NCBI GenBank assembly: GCA_947627425.1
Contig: CANQVZ010000001.1
Location: 1 to 64,000, forward strand
DNA length: 64,000 nucleotides
Direction: 5' to 3'
DNA from: an uncultured Clostridia bacterium
GTDB lineage: Bacteria > Bacillota > Clostridia > Lachnospirales > CAG-274
In this document: positions 40,796-50,195 of the stretch, piece after piece
Layout: every line of letters begins with the position of its first letter
Position numbering within the stretch: position 1 is the first letter of the stretch
The notes under the pieces: model-generated
What the model saw: only the letters and a program-made list of their open reading frames with translations
Told to the model about the DNA's origin: nothing
Database searches by the model: none
Made by a program: the position numbers and the translations under genes

Positions 40796-41947
40796 ATGCA
40801 ATACAGAGAATTGAAAAGATGCGACAATATAAAGGTGAGCGAGATCGCTCTGGGCTGCGAGGGCTTTATAGGCAAGAGCAGGGAGCAGTACGCTTCAATG
40901 ACGGACAAGGCGTTTGAGCTGGGCATAAACTTCATAGATATGTACACCTCCGACCCATCGTTCAGGGATAATTTCGGCGCAGCCATAAAGGGCAGAAGGG
41001 ACAGAATAGTCCTCCAGGGGCATATATGCTCCACCTGGGAAAACGGTCAGTACCTCAGATCGCGCGATATCTCAAAGACAAAAAAAGCCTTTGAGGATCA
41101 GCTCAGAAGGCTGGGCACGGACTACATAGACATTGGTATGATACACTATGTTGACGGTATGTCCGACCTTGACGAGGTGCTCGGAGGAGATATAATAAAA
41201 TACTGTACGGAGCTTAAGCAAAAGGGCGTTATAAGGGCTATAGGCATGAGTTCGCATAATCCCGTCACGGCTATAAAGGCTGTGGAAACGGGGCTTATAG
41301 ATGTGCTTATGTTCTCCGTGAACGCCGCCTATGATATGCAGCCGCCTACAGAAAATGTGGACGACCTTTTCGAGCCCGAGAACTACAAGCAGGGCTTTGT
41401 AAATGCCGACCCCTTGAGGACAAAGCTCTATGAGCTCTGCGCAAGGGAAAATGTGGCTATAGATGTTATGAAGGCATTTGGCGGCGGCGATATGCTGAGC
41501 GAGGAATATTCGCCTTTCGGAGTGGCATTCAATGAATATCAATGCCTGGAATACTGCCTCACAAGACCCGCCGTAGCAGCTGTAATGGCAGGCTGTCATT
41601 CCGAGGAGGAAATGGAGAAGCTTGCGGGCTATTACGGCGCATCAAGGGAGCAGAAGGACTATTCCTCCGTGCTCTCGCGCATGGAGAAATTCAAGTTCAA
41701 GGGCAACTGTATGTACTGCGGACATTGCGCGCCCTGTCCCGTGGGAATAAATGTGGCTGATGTCAACAAGTATCTCAATCTTGCCATAGCGCAGGGCGGA
41801 GTGCCCGAAACGGTGCGCGAGCATTATAAGCTTCTTCCTCACCATGCAGGCGAGTGTATAGCCTGCGGCAGCTGCGAAAGAAACTGCCCCTTTGAGGTGG
41901 AGGTAATAGAAAAGATGAAAAAGGCAAAGGAAGTATTCGGATATTAA
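40796..41947 (+). CDS. Aldo/keto reductase with C-terminal 2[4Fe-4S] ferredoxin-like domain
   Basis: This 383-aa protein begins as an AKR TIM barrel (RELKRCDNIKVSEIALGCEGF; FIDMYTSD with candidate Asp/Tyr; the usual Lys and His positions are present). Its C-terminal ~85 residues carry two clusters of Cys: CMYCGHCAPCP and CIACGSCERNCPF. Such ferredoxin-fused AKRs are common in anaerobes; their substrates are mostly unknown. Proximity to larBC suggests co-transcription but does not prove a link. The RBS is CGGAGG. It ends at a terminator. Confidence 0.9.
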   Translation: MQYRELKRCDNIKVSEIALGCEGFIGKSREQYASMTDKAFELGINFIDMYTSDPSFRDNFGAAIKGRRDRIVLQGHICSTWENGQYLRSRDISKTKKAFEDQLRRLGTDYIDIGMIHYVDGMSDLDEVLGGDIIKYCTELKQKGVIRAIGMSSHNPVTAIKAVETGLIDVLMFSVNAAYDMQPPTENVDDLFEPENYKQGFVNADPLRTKLYELCARENVAIDVMKAFGGGDMLSEEYSPFGVAFNEYQCLEYCLTRPAVAAVMAGCHSEEEMEKLAGYYGASREQKDYSSVLSRMEKFKFKGNCMYCGHCAPCPVGINVADVNKYLNLAIAQGGVPETVREHYKLLPHHAGECIACGSCERNCPFEVEVIEKMKKAKEVFGY

Positions 41948-41953
41948 AAAAAT

Positions 41954-41994
41954 AGCTGACGGATGCATAAAACATTCGTCAGCTTTATTTTTTT
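41954..41994. terminator. Bidirectional terminator between the reductase and thyX
   Basis: agctgacggatg/cattcgtcagct (one G-U pair) with A- and T-runs on both sides lies between convergent genes. Confidence 0.85.
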
Positions 41995-42622
41995 ACAGGT
42001 CTCCGAACAATACGGGGAGCTTTTCCTTGAATTCCTCAAGCAGGGCATTTGCGACCTGTCTTATCTGGGGATGAGCATTGGGCGCTGTCCTCATTCTGAA
42101 AAAGTGGCGCCACGACCGCATATTCATGGTTACGACTATTTCTGTCTTAAGGCTGTTGGGAAGTATGCTCCTTGCCTCCTCCGGCTTTGCGCCCAGAGCT
42201 ATCAGCTCGTTGTACTCTTTTTCTATGTTCTGCATAGCCTTTTCCCATATGTCGTATTTTGCCTTGTCCTCGGGGTCGTTTTTGTCCCAGAAGCAGGGAT
42301 CTATGAATGTAAGCTCGTTGCCGAATTTGTCGTTGGCATAGTTGCAGTAGCGTGTGCTCTCCTGCGAGTAGCTGGCTATTCTGTGCCTTACCATTTCGTG
42401 AGTGACGCCTCTGTCGCATATGAACCTGACGGTTATTTTTTCGTGCTCTATTACGGACTCATGACCTCTTTTGAGTATGTTCGTTATAAATTTTTCGGCG
42501 CTGCCGTCGGCAATGTTCTGTTCGCTCTTGTAACAGGTCCTGCCTGCGCGCTCTATGGTTTTCATTATTTTTTGAGCGTCTATTTCCTCTTCTATAACAT
42601 AGTATGGTTCAATGACTTTCAT
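41993..42622 (-). CDS. thyX: FAD-dependent thymidylate synthase
   Basis: This 209-aa protein carries the ThyX motif RHRIASYSQESTRY (RHRxxSxxxxSxRY type) plus HESVIEHEKITVRF and the C-terminal substrate region SWRHFFRMRTAPNAHPQIR. It makes dTMP from dUMP with methylene-tetrahydrofolate and reduced FAD. It is the third gene of a minus-strand ybaB-recR-thyX unit, 18 nt after recR. Confidence 0.97.
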   Translation of the reverse strand: MKVIEPYYVIEEEIDAQKIMKTIERAGRTCYKSEQNIADGSAEKFITNILKRGHESVIEHEKITVRFICDRGVTHEMVRHRIASYSQESTRYCNYANDKFGNELTFIDPCFWDKNDPEDKAKYDIWEKAMQNIEKEYNELIALGAKPEEARSILPNSLKTEIVVTMNMRSWRHFFRMRTAPNAHPQIRQVANALLEEFKEKLPVLFGDL

Positions 42623-42640
42623 TTTGTTTTCCTTTCGTGT

Positions 42641-43237
42641 CTACATCTCGCTTCTGCCCTCGAGCGCCCTTGAAAGAGTCACCTCGTCTATGTATTCAAG
42701 GTCGCTGCCCACGGGCACACCGTTAGCTATCCTCGTCACCTTTATGCCGAGAGGCTTTAATAGCTTGCTTATATATACCGCGGTCACATCGCCCTCCACC
42801 GTTGGGTTGGTGGCTATTATGACCTCCTTCACGCTCTCGTCTATACGGCGCACAAGCTCTCTTATTTTTATATCCTCGGGACCTATGCCCTTTGTCATGG
42901 CTATTGCGCCGTGAAGTATGTGATAAAGTCCGTCATAGCCCTTTGTTTTTTCATATGCCGCCATATCTCTGGGATCCTCCACCACCATTATGGTGTCGCG
43001 TCTGCGCTTTGTGCTTGAACATATGGCGCAGGGGTCGCTGTCGGTGAGGTTGCAGCATACGGAGCAGTATTTCACTTCTTTTTTTGCCGTTGTTATGCTC
43101 TCGGCAAGCGCCTCGGCTTCTTCACTCGGCATATTTATTATGTGGAAGGCAAGCCTCTGTGCGGATTTACCGCCTATGCCCGGCAGCCTTGAAAGATGTT
43201 CTATAAGCTTTTCGACAGATCCACCGTAGTAATTCAT
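42641..43237 (-). CDS. recR: Recombination mediator RecR
   Basis: This 198-aa protein has the order helix-hairpin-helix ([18 protein letters not shown]), C4 zinc finger ([16 protein letters not shown]) and Toprim domain ([31 protein letters not shown]). RecR works with RecO and RecF in loading RecA at gaps. The start follows AGGAGAT. It lies 12 nt after ybaB, as in many bacteria, but dnaX, the usual third partner, is on the other strand at 47150. Confidence 0.97.
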   Translation of the reverse strand: MNYYGGSVEKLIEHLSRLPGIGGKSAQRLAFHIINMPSEEAEALAESITTAKKEVKYCSVCCNLTDSDPCAICSSTKRRRDTIMVVEDPRDMAAYEKTKGYDGLYHILHGAIAMTKGIGPEDIKIRELVRRIDESVKEVIIATNPTVEGDVTAVYISKLLKPLGIKVTRIANGVPVGSDLEYIDEVTLSRALEGRSEM

Positions 43238-43249
43238 AGCCTATATCTC

Positions 43250-43597
43250 CTAGAAAAGTCCTCCGCCAAGTCCGCCTGCTATGCCGCCCATAGCGCTTGT
43301 TGCCGCCTCGTCCGCCTGGCGTATCGCCTCGTTCACAGCTGCCATAACAAGATCCTGGAGCATTTCAACATCGTCGGGGTCCACAACATCGGGGCTTATC
43401 TCTATCGACTTTATTACCTTCTTGCCCGTTATGACCACCTTTATTGCTCCGCCGCCGCTTGTTACTTCAAATTCCTTTGCTTCAAGGTCCTGCTGAGCCT
43501 GTTCCATCTGCTTCTGCATCTTCTGAGCCTGCTTCATGATGTTGTTCATATTCATTCCGCCGAAGCCGCCCATACCGCCGTATCCGCCTTTTGCCAT
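43250..43597 (-). CDS. YbaB/EbfC family nucleoid-associated protein
   Basis: This protein of about 115 aa is started at the ATG of [14 protein letters not shown] (43597), with GGAGG 8 nt upstream. The core [31 protein letters not shown] is the tweezers-like helix pair of YbaB; a Gly-rich tail closes it. These proteins bind DNA as dimers. It is the first gene of the ybaB-recR-thyX unit. Confidence 0.95.
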   Translation of the reverse strand: MAKGGYGGMGGFGGMNMNNIMKQAQKMQKQMEQAQQDLEAKEFEVTSGGGAIKVVITGKKVIKSIEISPDVVDPDDVEMLQDLVMAAVNEAIRQADEAATSAMGGIAGGLGGGLF

Positions 43598-43691
43598 ATT
43601 TCTGTCCTCCAAATCTGAATTCATTTGATTATTATTATACAATAATATGTTAAAAATATCAATAGATTTAACAAAATAAGCTTTATGCTAT

Positions 43692-43719
43692 TTTACTTTT
43701 GGCAAAAATGTGATAAAAT
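43692..43719 (+). promoter_or_regulatory. Probable queG operon promoter
   Basis: TTTACT (43692-43697), 16 bp, TAAAAT (43714-43719), 31 bp before the queG start. Confidence 0.55.
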
Positions 43720-43750
43720 TAAATAAATATGGTATGCAAGAGGAAAAGCT

Positions 43751-44728
43751 ATGGGTTTATACGAGGATATGCAAGCCTTTGCAAAAAAAGAGAATATAAT
43801 AGCGGGCGCGGGAGACGCGGGAAGCTTTACGGAGCTTAAAGCCAAGCTTGAAGGCAGGAGCGTACCCTTTGTGGACTACAGCGTTGAAATGCGCACAGAG
43901 CCTCTCCTCACAATGCCCGACGCCAAAAGCATAGTCTGTATAGGGCTTTCTTACAACACGGTATATAAGCCTATAAACGACGGCAGAGCAAGAGGAAAAA
44001 TATCTTCGGGCGCCGTGGGTACGGACTATCATATACTTGTAAGAGAAAAGCTCGAAAAGCTCCGCGCCGAGCTCATACCCTCTCACAATGCCATGATATT
44101 CACGGACACGGGACCTCTTTCGGACAGGGCTGTCGCAGAGAGGTGTGCCCTCGGCGGAAGGGGCAGAAACGGAAGTATAATAAACAAGGATATAGGCGGT
44201 ATGTTTTTTATAGGCTATATGCTCACGGATGCGGACTTCACGGCGGGGCATAAAAATAAGGAATGTTCCGATATGTGCGGGGAGTGTGACAAATGCGTCA
44301 AGGCCTGCCCAAATTCCGCGCTTGATAACGGCGAGTGCGATTATAAAAAATGTATTTCTTATATCACTCAGAAGAAGGGCGCGCTTACATATGAGGAATA
44401 TTCGGCGATAGGGAGCTCTGTATACGGCTGTGATGTGTGCCAGAGGGTATGCCCCTATAACGGCGGATATGCCGAGGCTGAAAGCGAATACGCCTATCCC
44501 GATATAGAAAGGCTCCTCGATATGTCGGAAAAGGAATTCGGGGCGACCTACGGCAGAACTGCTGCGGGCTGGAGAGGCAAGAGCATACTCAAAAGAAATG
44601 CTCTTGCCGTCCTCGGAAATATGGGAGATGAAAGAGGCATTGAGCTTGCTTCGCGCTTTCTTAAAGGTCCGTCGGAGCAGCTTAGATCGGCGGCGGAGTA
44701 TGCCGTATCAAAAATAAGGGAGAAATAG
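43751..44728 (+). CDS. queG: Epoxyqueuosine reductase (QueG-like)
   Basis: This 325-aa protein has the QueG N-terminal region (AKSIVCIGLSYN; FTDTGPLSDRAVAERCALG-type active block) and two [4Fe-4S] motifs (CSDMCGECDKCVKACP; CISYITQKKG followed by YGCDVCQRVCPYN). A C-terminal HEAT-like pair of helices closes it. It reduces epoxyqueuosine to queuosine in tRNA with cobalamin. It is divergent from ybaB and starts a five-gene run through dnaX. Confidence 0.93.
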   Translation: MGLYEDMQAFAKKENIIAGAGDAGSFTELKAKLEGRSVPFVDYSVEMRTEPLLTMPDAKSIVCIGLSYNTVYKPINDGRARGKISSGAVGTDYHILVREKLEKLRAELIPSHNAMIFTDTGPLSDRAVAERCALGGRGRNGSIINKDIGGMFFIGYMLTDADFTAGHKNKECSDMCGECDKCVKACPNSALDNGECDYKKCISYITQKKGALTYEEYSAIGSSVYGCDVCQRVCPYNGGYAEAESEYAYPDIERLLDMSEKEFGATYGRTAAGWRGKSILKRNALAVLGNMGDERGIELASRFLKGPSEQLRSAAEYAVSKIREK

Positions 44729-44730
44729 TT

Positions 44731-45267
44731 ATGGGCTATTGGAATTCAAGAGGACTGCGGGGCAGCAGCTTCGAGGAAATGATAAATATGACAAACAATG
44801 TATATAAGGAGAGGGGTCTGGCAATAATACAGAAGATACCGACTCCGATAACGCCTATAAATCTGGACAAGGGCAAAAATGTCATCACTCTTGCCTACTT
44901 CGACCAGAAGTCTACAATAGACTACATAGGCGCCGCACAGGGCATACCCATTTGTTTTGACGCCAAGGAAACAAAGCAGGGCAGGCTGCCTTTGCAAAAT
45001 ATACACGCTCATCAGGTGGAATTTATGGAGCATTTCCAAAGACAGGGCGGCATAGCGTTTCTGCTGGTACACTGCGCCGATGAGGAGGAATATTATTTTC
45101 TTCCCTTTGAGGTGATGGAAAAATACTGGAGGGACGCGCAGAACGGCGGGCGAAAGTCCGTGCCGTATTCTGCCTTTGAAAAAAGATATATGGTGAGCAA
45201 TAAAAACGGGTGTCCAGTGCACTATCTGGAGGCGATAAATACTTATCTCAGGGAGGAAAAGAATTGA
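44731..45267 (+). CDS. recU: Holliday junction resolvase RecU
   Basis: This 178-aa protein matches RecU: RGLRGSSFEEMINMTNNVY, IQKIPTPITPI, and the nuclease core QKSTIDYIGAAQGIPICFDAKET with the conserved Asp/Asp/Glu/Lys residues, then LPLQNIHAHQVEFM. It cleaves Holliday junctions in Firmicutes. It starts 2 nt after queG. Often recU neighbours a penicillin-binding protein gene, which is not the case here. Confidence 0.97.
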   Translation: MGYWNSRGLRGSSFEEMINMTNNVYKERGLAIIQKIPTPITPINLDKGKNVITLAYFDQKSTIDYIGAAQGIPICFDAKETKQGRLPLQNIHAHQVEFMEHFQRQGGIAFLLVHCADEEEYYFLPFEVMEKYWRDAQNGGRKSVPYSAFEKRYMVSNKNGCPVHYLEAINTYLREEKN

Positions 45268-46313
45268 AGCTTATTGTCCTTGCGCTTTTGTTCGGTCTTT
45301 TTGGCTCTGCCGATAAAGCCGAGCCGATAAAGCCTAAGCCCGTATATGAGCCTTATCAGATATATATACGCACCGAAAGGCAGAAAGCCCCTCTGGAGGG
45401 TGACAAATGCATGAAGGGAGCGTATATACACGAGGAAACTCTGTATTCGGATATAGATGTTTTCGAGAAAAAAACAGGCATACAAAACGATATTTATATA
45501 AGCCTTGTTCCGCTCGAGGGCGACTTCCCCTCATCCGAGGTCATACAGACCTATGCCAAGGGCAAGCTGCCGTTTATAATAACGGAGGACGGCTGCGACA
45601 TAAGCCGTGCGCGCGACATAGCCAAGGTCTGCGGAGATCTGGACATACCTATGCTTGTGGAGCTTAAGGGCGAGGATAAGTTCACATATGAGTTCTGCGC
45701 AAAGACATTCAGGGAGCTTGCGCCCAAAACAGCCCTTGTATACGGCATAGAATCGGACGATATGAGCTTTGATTTTCCCGATGAAAAGCTTGTGGACTGG
45801 GTTGCAATAGATATAAAGGAGAGCGCAAAAAACAACAATATATTGTCCGAATATGAAAATGCGGCGGGCAAATGCGCCTACTTCAAGGACAAGGCGGTAA
45901 TGCTCAATATAAGCGTTCCCAACTTTACTATAGACGGATGCAGCTATATATATAAAGAAGCTTCGGACGAGATAAGGAGGCTTTATTCGCTTGCGGCGGA
46001 TCACAGCAATGTGGGCGCTATAAACTATATAAGCCGCATAGAAAAACATGACGGCGTGGTGAGCTGCAATTACAGGATAACCGAAAACGGTATGCTCGCA
46101 AATACCCTGTGCGAGTGCGTCAATATGCTTTACGGCGACAGATATTGGAGCAGAACGCCCTATATAGCCTACGCTTCAAACGACGATGTGCTTGTGTCCA
46201 ACGACATTGCGGAAAGGCTATCACTGGAGCGCAGCTATGTCAACAGCGGTTTCTGCAAAATAAAAGCGGGAGGATTTAATAAATCCGAAAGAAAGGTATT
46301 TGTAAAATATTAA
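45264..46313 (+). CDS. Predicted exported or membrane-anchored protein, unknown fold
   Basis: I start this at TTG 45264, which has GGGAGG 8 nt upstream, overlaps recU by 4 nt and gives a hydrophobic leader (KLIVLALLFGLFGSADKAE). The protein of about 349 aa is acidic, with alternating alpha/beta segments (IYISLVPLEGDF; LPFIITEDG; IPMLVELKGED; KTALVYGIESDD; DWVAIDIKESA; VMLNISVPNF), which could be a TIM-barrel-like domain of a glycoside hydrolase or polysaccharide-processing type. I cannot assign a family or catalytic residues. It lies between recU and a DUF1189 protein. Confidence 0.7.
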   Translation: MKLIVLALLFGLFGSADKAEPIKPKPVYEPYQIYIRTERQKAPLEGDKCMKGAYIHEETLYSDIDVFEKKTGIQNDIYISLVPLEGDFPSSEVIQTYAKGKLPFIITEDGCDISRARDIAKVCGDLDIPMLVELKGEDKFTYEFCAKTFRELAPKTALVYGIESDDMSFDFPDEKLVDWVAIDIKESAKNNNILSEYENAAGKCAYFKDKAVMLNISVPNFTIDGCSYIYKEASDEIRRLYSLAADHSNVGAINYISRIEKHDGVVSCNYRITENGMLANTLCECVNMLYGDRYWSRTPYIAYASNDDVLVSNDIAERLSLERSYVNSGFCKIKAGGFNKSERKVFVKY

Positions 46314-46367
46314 AAAATATGATATATTATTTATATATAAGGCAAAGTGTTTTTTACGGAGGGTAAT

Positions 46368-47138
46368 ATGAGCTTTTTTAAACAGATGATAACGGCTATA
46401 TACAAATTCAAGGAATATCCGAGGCTTATGCTCCTAAGCGCAGGCAAAACGGCGGGATATATAGTTATATTCTCGCTTATTGTTATGATACTTTCTCAGG
46501 TGCCTATGGCTGTGGGATATTACAAAATAGGGGGCATATCGGGACTTATACGCGACCATGTGCCGGAGTTTTCAATAAAGAACGGAAAGCTGAGCTGCGA
46601 GAGCATAGATTTTTCCGACGATATGATGGGAGTCAAAATATTCATCGACAACAACGAGGATGTAAACAACATAGATACTACGGGACTTACAAGCTATCTT
46701 CTTGCCGACAGCGACAAGATGATATTCGGCAACAACCTACAGAAAAGCGTTATAGAGTTTGCGCAGTTCGGCGACAAGAGCTTTGACAAGCAGGGTCTTA
46801 TAAATTTGTTTGCGGGTAGAAAAATGAAGCTTGCTCTTTTTATAATTTATGCCGTGACCGCGCTCATAGGCTTATGCATGAGCACACTTTTCTCGCTTGC
46901 CGCGCTTGCTATGATAGCCATGTGCGTAAATTCCATATTCATACATACCAATATGGGCTTCGGCGGCGCCCTGAAGCTTTCGATATATGCCAGAACATTT
47001 CCCGTACTGCTCACGCTTTTATTCGGGCTTGCGGGCATGAGCAATTTTATAGTGTATTGGGCGCTCCAGATCACATATATCTATCTTGGACTTAAGAACA
47101 TCAAAAAGCAGGAGGCAATAATACTTGCCGAGCTGTAG
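46368..47138 (+). CDS. DUF1189 family membrane protein
   Basis: I start this at the ATG at 46368 (CGGAGGG upstream). The protein of about 256 aa starts with the family-like MSFFKQMITAIYKFKEYPRL, has one helix near 30-50, an outside domain of ~110 residues and three more helices at the C-terminus. The function is unknown. It ends 11 nt before dnaX. Confidence 0.8.
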   Translation: MSFFKQMITAIYKFKEYPRLMLLSAGKTAGYIVIFSLIVMILSQVPMAVGYYKIGGISGLIRDHVPEFSIKNGKLSCESIDFSDDMMGVKIFIDNNEDVNNIDTTGLTSYLLADSDKMIFGNNLQKSVIEFAQFGDKSFDKQGLINLFAGRKMKLALFIIYAVTALIGLCMSTLFSLAALAMIAMCVNSIFIHTNMGFGGALKLSIYARTFPVLLTLLFGLAGMSNFIVYWALQITYIYLGLKNIKKQEAIILAEL

Positions 47139-47149
47139 GAGGAAATAAT

Positions 47150-48769
47150 ATGGCTTATCAGGCGCTTTACAGACGATTAAGACCTCAGCGCTTCGAGGAT
47201 GTGGCAGGACAGGACCATATCATAAGGACTCTGCGCAATCAGATCGAAAACAACAGAATAAATCACGCCTATCTTTTCTGCGGCACAAGAGGTACGGGCA
47301 AGACCACCACGGCAAAGATATTCGCAAGAGCCATAAACTGCGTGGGCGAGGGTGTGAAGCCCTGTAATTCCTGTGATGTCTGCACTTCCATAATGCAGGG
47401 CAGGAATGTGAATGTGATAGAGATAGACGCTGCCAGCAACAACGGCGTGGACAATGTGAGGGATATTATAGAGGAAGTAAAATATCCCCCCACCGACTGC
47501 CGTTATAAGGTCTACATAATAGACGAGGTGCATATGCTCTCGTCGGGCGCCTTCAACGCTCTTTTAAAGACGCTTGAAGAACCGCCCGAATATGTTGTGT
47601 TCATACTTGCCACCACAGACCCGCAGAAAATGCCCGTCACCGTGCTTTCAAGGTGCCAGCGCTTTGATTTCCACAGGATAGACAAGGATACTATGGTAAA
47701 GGTACTCAAGGACTATATGGCTGAGGAGGGCGCGGATGTTGCCGACGATGCCATAGAGTACATTGCCGAGATATCAGACGGCGCCATGAGAGACGCCCTG
47801 AGCATACTCGACCAGTGCATAAGCTTCTACACGGACAGCAGGGTAACTCTTGAAAGAGTGACGGAAATAACAGGCTCCGTAGACCGTTCGGTTTTCTTCG
47901 AGCTTACGGATGCCATGAACAATAACGACGGCGGAAGATGCATGGATATAATAGACAGAGTTGTTTTGCAGGGCAGGGACATAAGCAGATTTACCGCCGA
48001 TATGATAATGCATCTTCGCAATATTCTTTTGGCTGTGTCCACGGACGGCGACACAAAGGCTCTGGATTATTCAAAGGCTTATGTGGATAAGCTTAGACTT
48101 CAGGGAAAATCTGTGGGCTATGATTATGCCCTGAGCCTCATTTCCTCATTTTCGGAGCTTGCAAACAGCATAAAGTTCAGCGCCAATCCGCGCATACTTC
48201 TGGAGGTGTGCGTATTAAAGGGCTGTTCTCCCACCACATCCTATGATTTGGGAAGTGTGGACAAGAGGCTCAAAAACATTGAAAACAAGATAGAGGAGGG
48301 TATTCCCGTAAGAACGGAGGCAGCTATAAAGCTGCCGAACATCGAGGAAAGAGCGGAAGAGGTAGAAAAGCCCAAGGAGAGCGAAAAGCCCATTGTCATA
48401 GACAAGGCGGTGCCGGAGGATATCAAGAAGGTGATCGCGGGCTGGAATAAATTTGTAAAGAGCATAGACGCGGGAGTGATAAGGTCTGTCGTTGCCGTGC
48501 TGACAAGGCCTGCCTATCTGGAGGACGGCTTTTTGACGCTTGTCACGGTCAACAACGGCGCTTTGCTCGTCATGGAAAAATATTCGGACGATATAAAGTC
48601 GCAGCTTGAAAAGTATTTTGAAAAGCAGTTTGACATCAATATCATGACGGAGGAAAGGTACAACAAGCGCCATGCCGAGAAATACGGCGCTAAGGATCCC
48701 GAAATAGTGAGCTTTACAAAGGAGGACTATGTGAAGGTGTTCGGGGATATAGTTGAATTTGAAGATTAG
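47150..48769 (+). CDS. dnaX: DNA polymerase III subunit gamma/tau
   Basis: This 539-aa AAA+ clamp-loader protein has QALYRRLRPQRFEDVAGQ, Walker A GTRGTGKTT, a zinc module of four Cys (INCVGEG...CNSCDVC), Walker B YIIDEVHMLS and sensor 1 LATTDPQKMPVTVLSRCQRF. The C-terminal ~170 residues are the tau-specific part. It is the last gene of the queG-recU run. Unusually it is separated from ybaB-recR, which lie 3.5 kb away on the other strand. Confidence 0.97.
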   Translation: MAYQALYRRLRPQRFEDVAGQDHIIRTLRNQIENNRINHAYLFCGTRGTGKTTTAKIFARAINCVGEGVKPCNSCDVCTSIMQGRNVNVIEIDAASNNGVDNVRDIIEEVKYPPTDCRYKVYIIDEVHMLSSGAFNALLKTLEEPPEYVVFILATTDPQKMPVTVLSRCQRFDFHRIDKDTMVKVLKDYMAEEGADVADDAIEYIAEISDGAMRDALSILDQCISFYTDSRVTLERVTEITGSVDRSVFFELTDAMNNNDGGRCMDIIDRVVLQGRDISRFTADMIMHLRNILLAVSTDGDTKALDYSKAYVDKLRLQGKSVGYDYALSLISSFSELANSIKFSANPRILLEVCVLKGCSPTTSYDLGSVDKRLKNIENKIEEGIPVRTEAAIKLPNIEERAEEVEKPKESEKPIVIDKAVPEDIKKVIAGWNKFVKSIDAGVIRSVVAVLTRPAYLEDGFLTLVTVNNGALLVMEKYSDDIKSQLEKYFEKQFDINIMTEERYNKRHAEKYGAKDPEIVSFTKEDYVKVFGDIVEFED

Positions 48770-48808
48770 TTAATTAATTTGTAATTATTTTATGCTTGCT
48801 TTTGGCTG

Positions 48809-48845
48809 TGATTTCATTTATACTTTTACTGAACGAATGAAATCA
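48809..48845. repeat. 10-bp inverted repeat after dnaX
   Basis: TGATTTCATT (48809-48818) and AATGAAATCA (48836-48845) flank 17 bp and are followed by TCTTTTAAA. It could be a weak dnaX terminator or an operator of the next gene. Confidence 0.5.
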
Positions 48846-48873
48846 TCTTTTAAATATAGATAGGAGTGGTACT

Positions 48874-49983
48874 GTGCCTCCGAGGAACAACAGACAACTC
48901 AGGATAAGGGAAAAAAGCTCCAAGCCTATGCTCTTTCCTCTTCATCCGAGCAACATGAGAGACAACAGCGTTTATATGAAGAAACGCAGAAGAAGATATG
49001 ATCCCAAGCCGATCATAATAATATTGCTGGTGCTTGCGCTTTTGTGCGCGGCGGTGCTCTTCCTTGCCAATCAGAAGGTGCTTGCCGTCATGGTGAATGA
49101 CGAGACGGTAGGCTATATAAAGGACACCTCGGCTACGGAAACGGAGCTTAACAACATGGTGCTTGCAAAGCTCAAGCAGGAGGTCGGCAACAACATAGAG
49201 ATAGTGGACAAGCTCAGCCTAAAGAGCGCATCGGGGATTTTCAAAAAGACTGAAAATTCCGAACAGGTGGTAGCCAAGGTGTGCGGTATAGTCAGCTATA
49301 ATCAGGAGGCTGTCACCATACTTGTGGAGGGCAAGGAGTTCTGCACGCTCGCCAATCTGGAATCGGCAAGGCAGGCTTTGCAGACGGTGCTGGATCAATA
49401 TAAGGTGCCCGAGGGCACGGCACAGCCCGAATTTGCCATAAAGATAAATACGGATACTGTGTTTGTGGAAAACAGTCAGGTAAGCACTGTTGAGGAGGCT
49501 GTCAAGCTTCTTAGCGCAACACAGGATGTCGAAAAGGAATACACGGTCGTTTCGGGCGATACCTTCGGACTTATAGCTTCAAGGGCAGGCATGACGGAGG
49601 ACGAGCTTTTAAAGGCAAATCCGTCCGTGACGGAGCAGACAAAGACTAACCTCCAGCCGGGGCAGAAGCTCAAGCTCATAGTAAACGAGCCTATCCTCCC
49701 CATAAGGACCTACAGCTGGGAAACCGTCAAGGAGGATATACCCTATAAGACCGTAACAAGGAACAATTCTTCACAGCCCGAATCCTACAGCAGGGAGATA
49801 CAAGAGGGCGTAAACGGCACCAAGGAAATAATAAAGAAGATACCCTATGTGAACGGAATACAGCAGGGCGAGCCTCAGCTTACGGAAAAGGTCACAAAAG
49901 AAGCCGTAAACAGGATAATAGAGGTTGGCACATATGTCCCGTCCTCCAATGATGATGAGGATGAGGAAGAACAAGAGGAATAA
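48874..49983 (+). CDS. Membrane-anchored LysM and G5 domain protein
   Basis: The GTG start has AGGAGTGG upstream. The 369-aa protein has an Arg-rich cytoplasmic N-terminus, one membrane helix (~48-68), a region of ~150 residues like the stem of Firmicutes cell-wall proteins, a LysM motif (YTVVSGDTFGLIASRAGMTEDELLKANP) and a G5 domain (EDIPYKTVT...EIIKKIPYVNGIQQGEP). LysM and G5 bind peptidoglycan or GlcNAc polymers. No peptidase domain follows. The tail is acidic. It ends at a strong terminator. Confidence 0.92.
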   Translation: MPPRNNRQLRIREKSSKPMLFPLHPSNMRDNSVYMKKRRRRYDPKPIIIILLVLALLCAAVLFLANQKVLAVMVNDETVGYIKDTSATETELNNMVLAKLKQEVGNNIEIVDKLSLKSASGIFKKTENSEQVVAKVCGIVSYNQEAVTILVEGKEFCTLANLESARQALQTVLDQYKVPEGTAQPEFAIKINTDTVFVENSQVSTVEEAVKLLSATQDVEKEYTVVSGDTFGLIASRAGMTEDELLKANPSVTEQTKTNLQPGQKLKLIVNEPILPIRTYSWETVKEDIPYKTVTRNNSSQPESYSREIQEGVNGTKEIIKKIPYVNGIQQGEPQLTEKVTKEAVNRIIEVGTYVPSSNDDEDEEEQEE

Positions 49984-50001
49984 ATGAACGAATCATAATG
50001 A

Positions 50002-50040
50002 CAAAAAAGCTCTCGGAAAGCGCTCTGAGAGCTTTTTTTG
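50002..50040 (+). terminator. Terminator after the LysM/G5 gene
   Basis: aaaaaagctctc/gagagctttttt with a T7 tail. Confidence 0.92.
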
Positions 50041-50088
50041 TACTAAATGAAAATGGAGTAAACTATTTGTGAATTATTTTTTTATTGA

Positions 50089-50117
50089 TTGACTGTCTTT
50101 GTAAATACTGTTATAAT
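50089..50117 (+). promoter_or_regulatory. Promoter of the M60 peptidase operon
   Basis: TTGACT (50089-50094), 17 bp, TATAAT (50112-50117), ~80 bp before the start codon. Confidence 0.85.
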
Positions 50118-50195
50118 TTAATCAAGCGATGCCGATTTTTCTGTATAAATTGCCTATACACTACGGCATCAAATAAACCGAAGGGAGTTAGAACA

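Noticed and set aside
41963-42673. 236-aa plus-strand ORF
   Set aside because: It is opposite thyX, which has the diagnostic RHR motif and a proper start.
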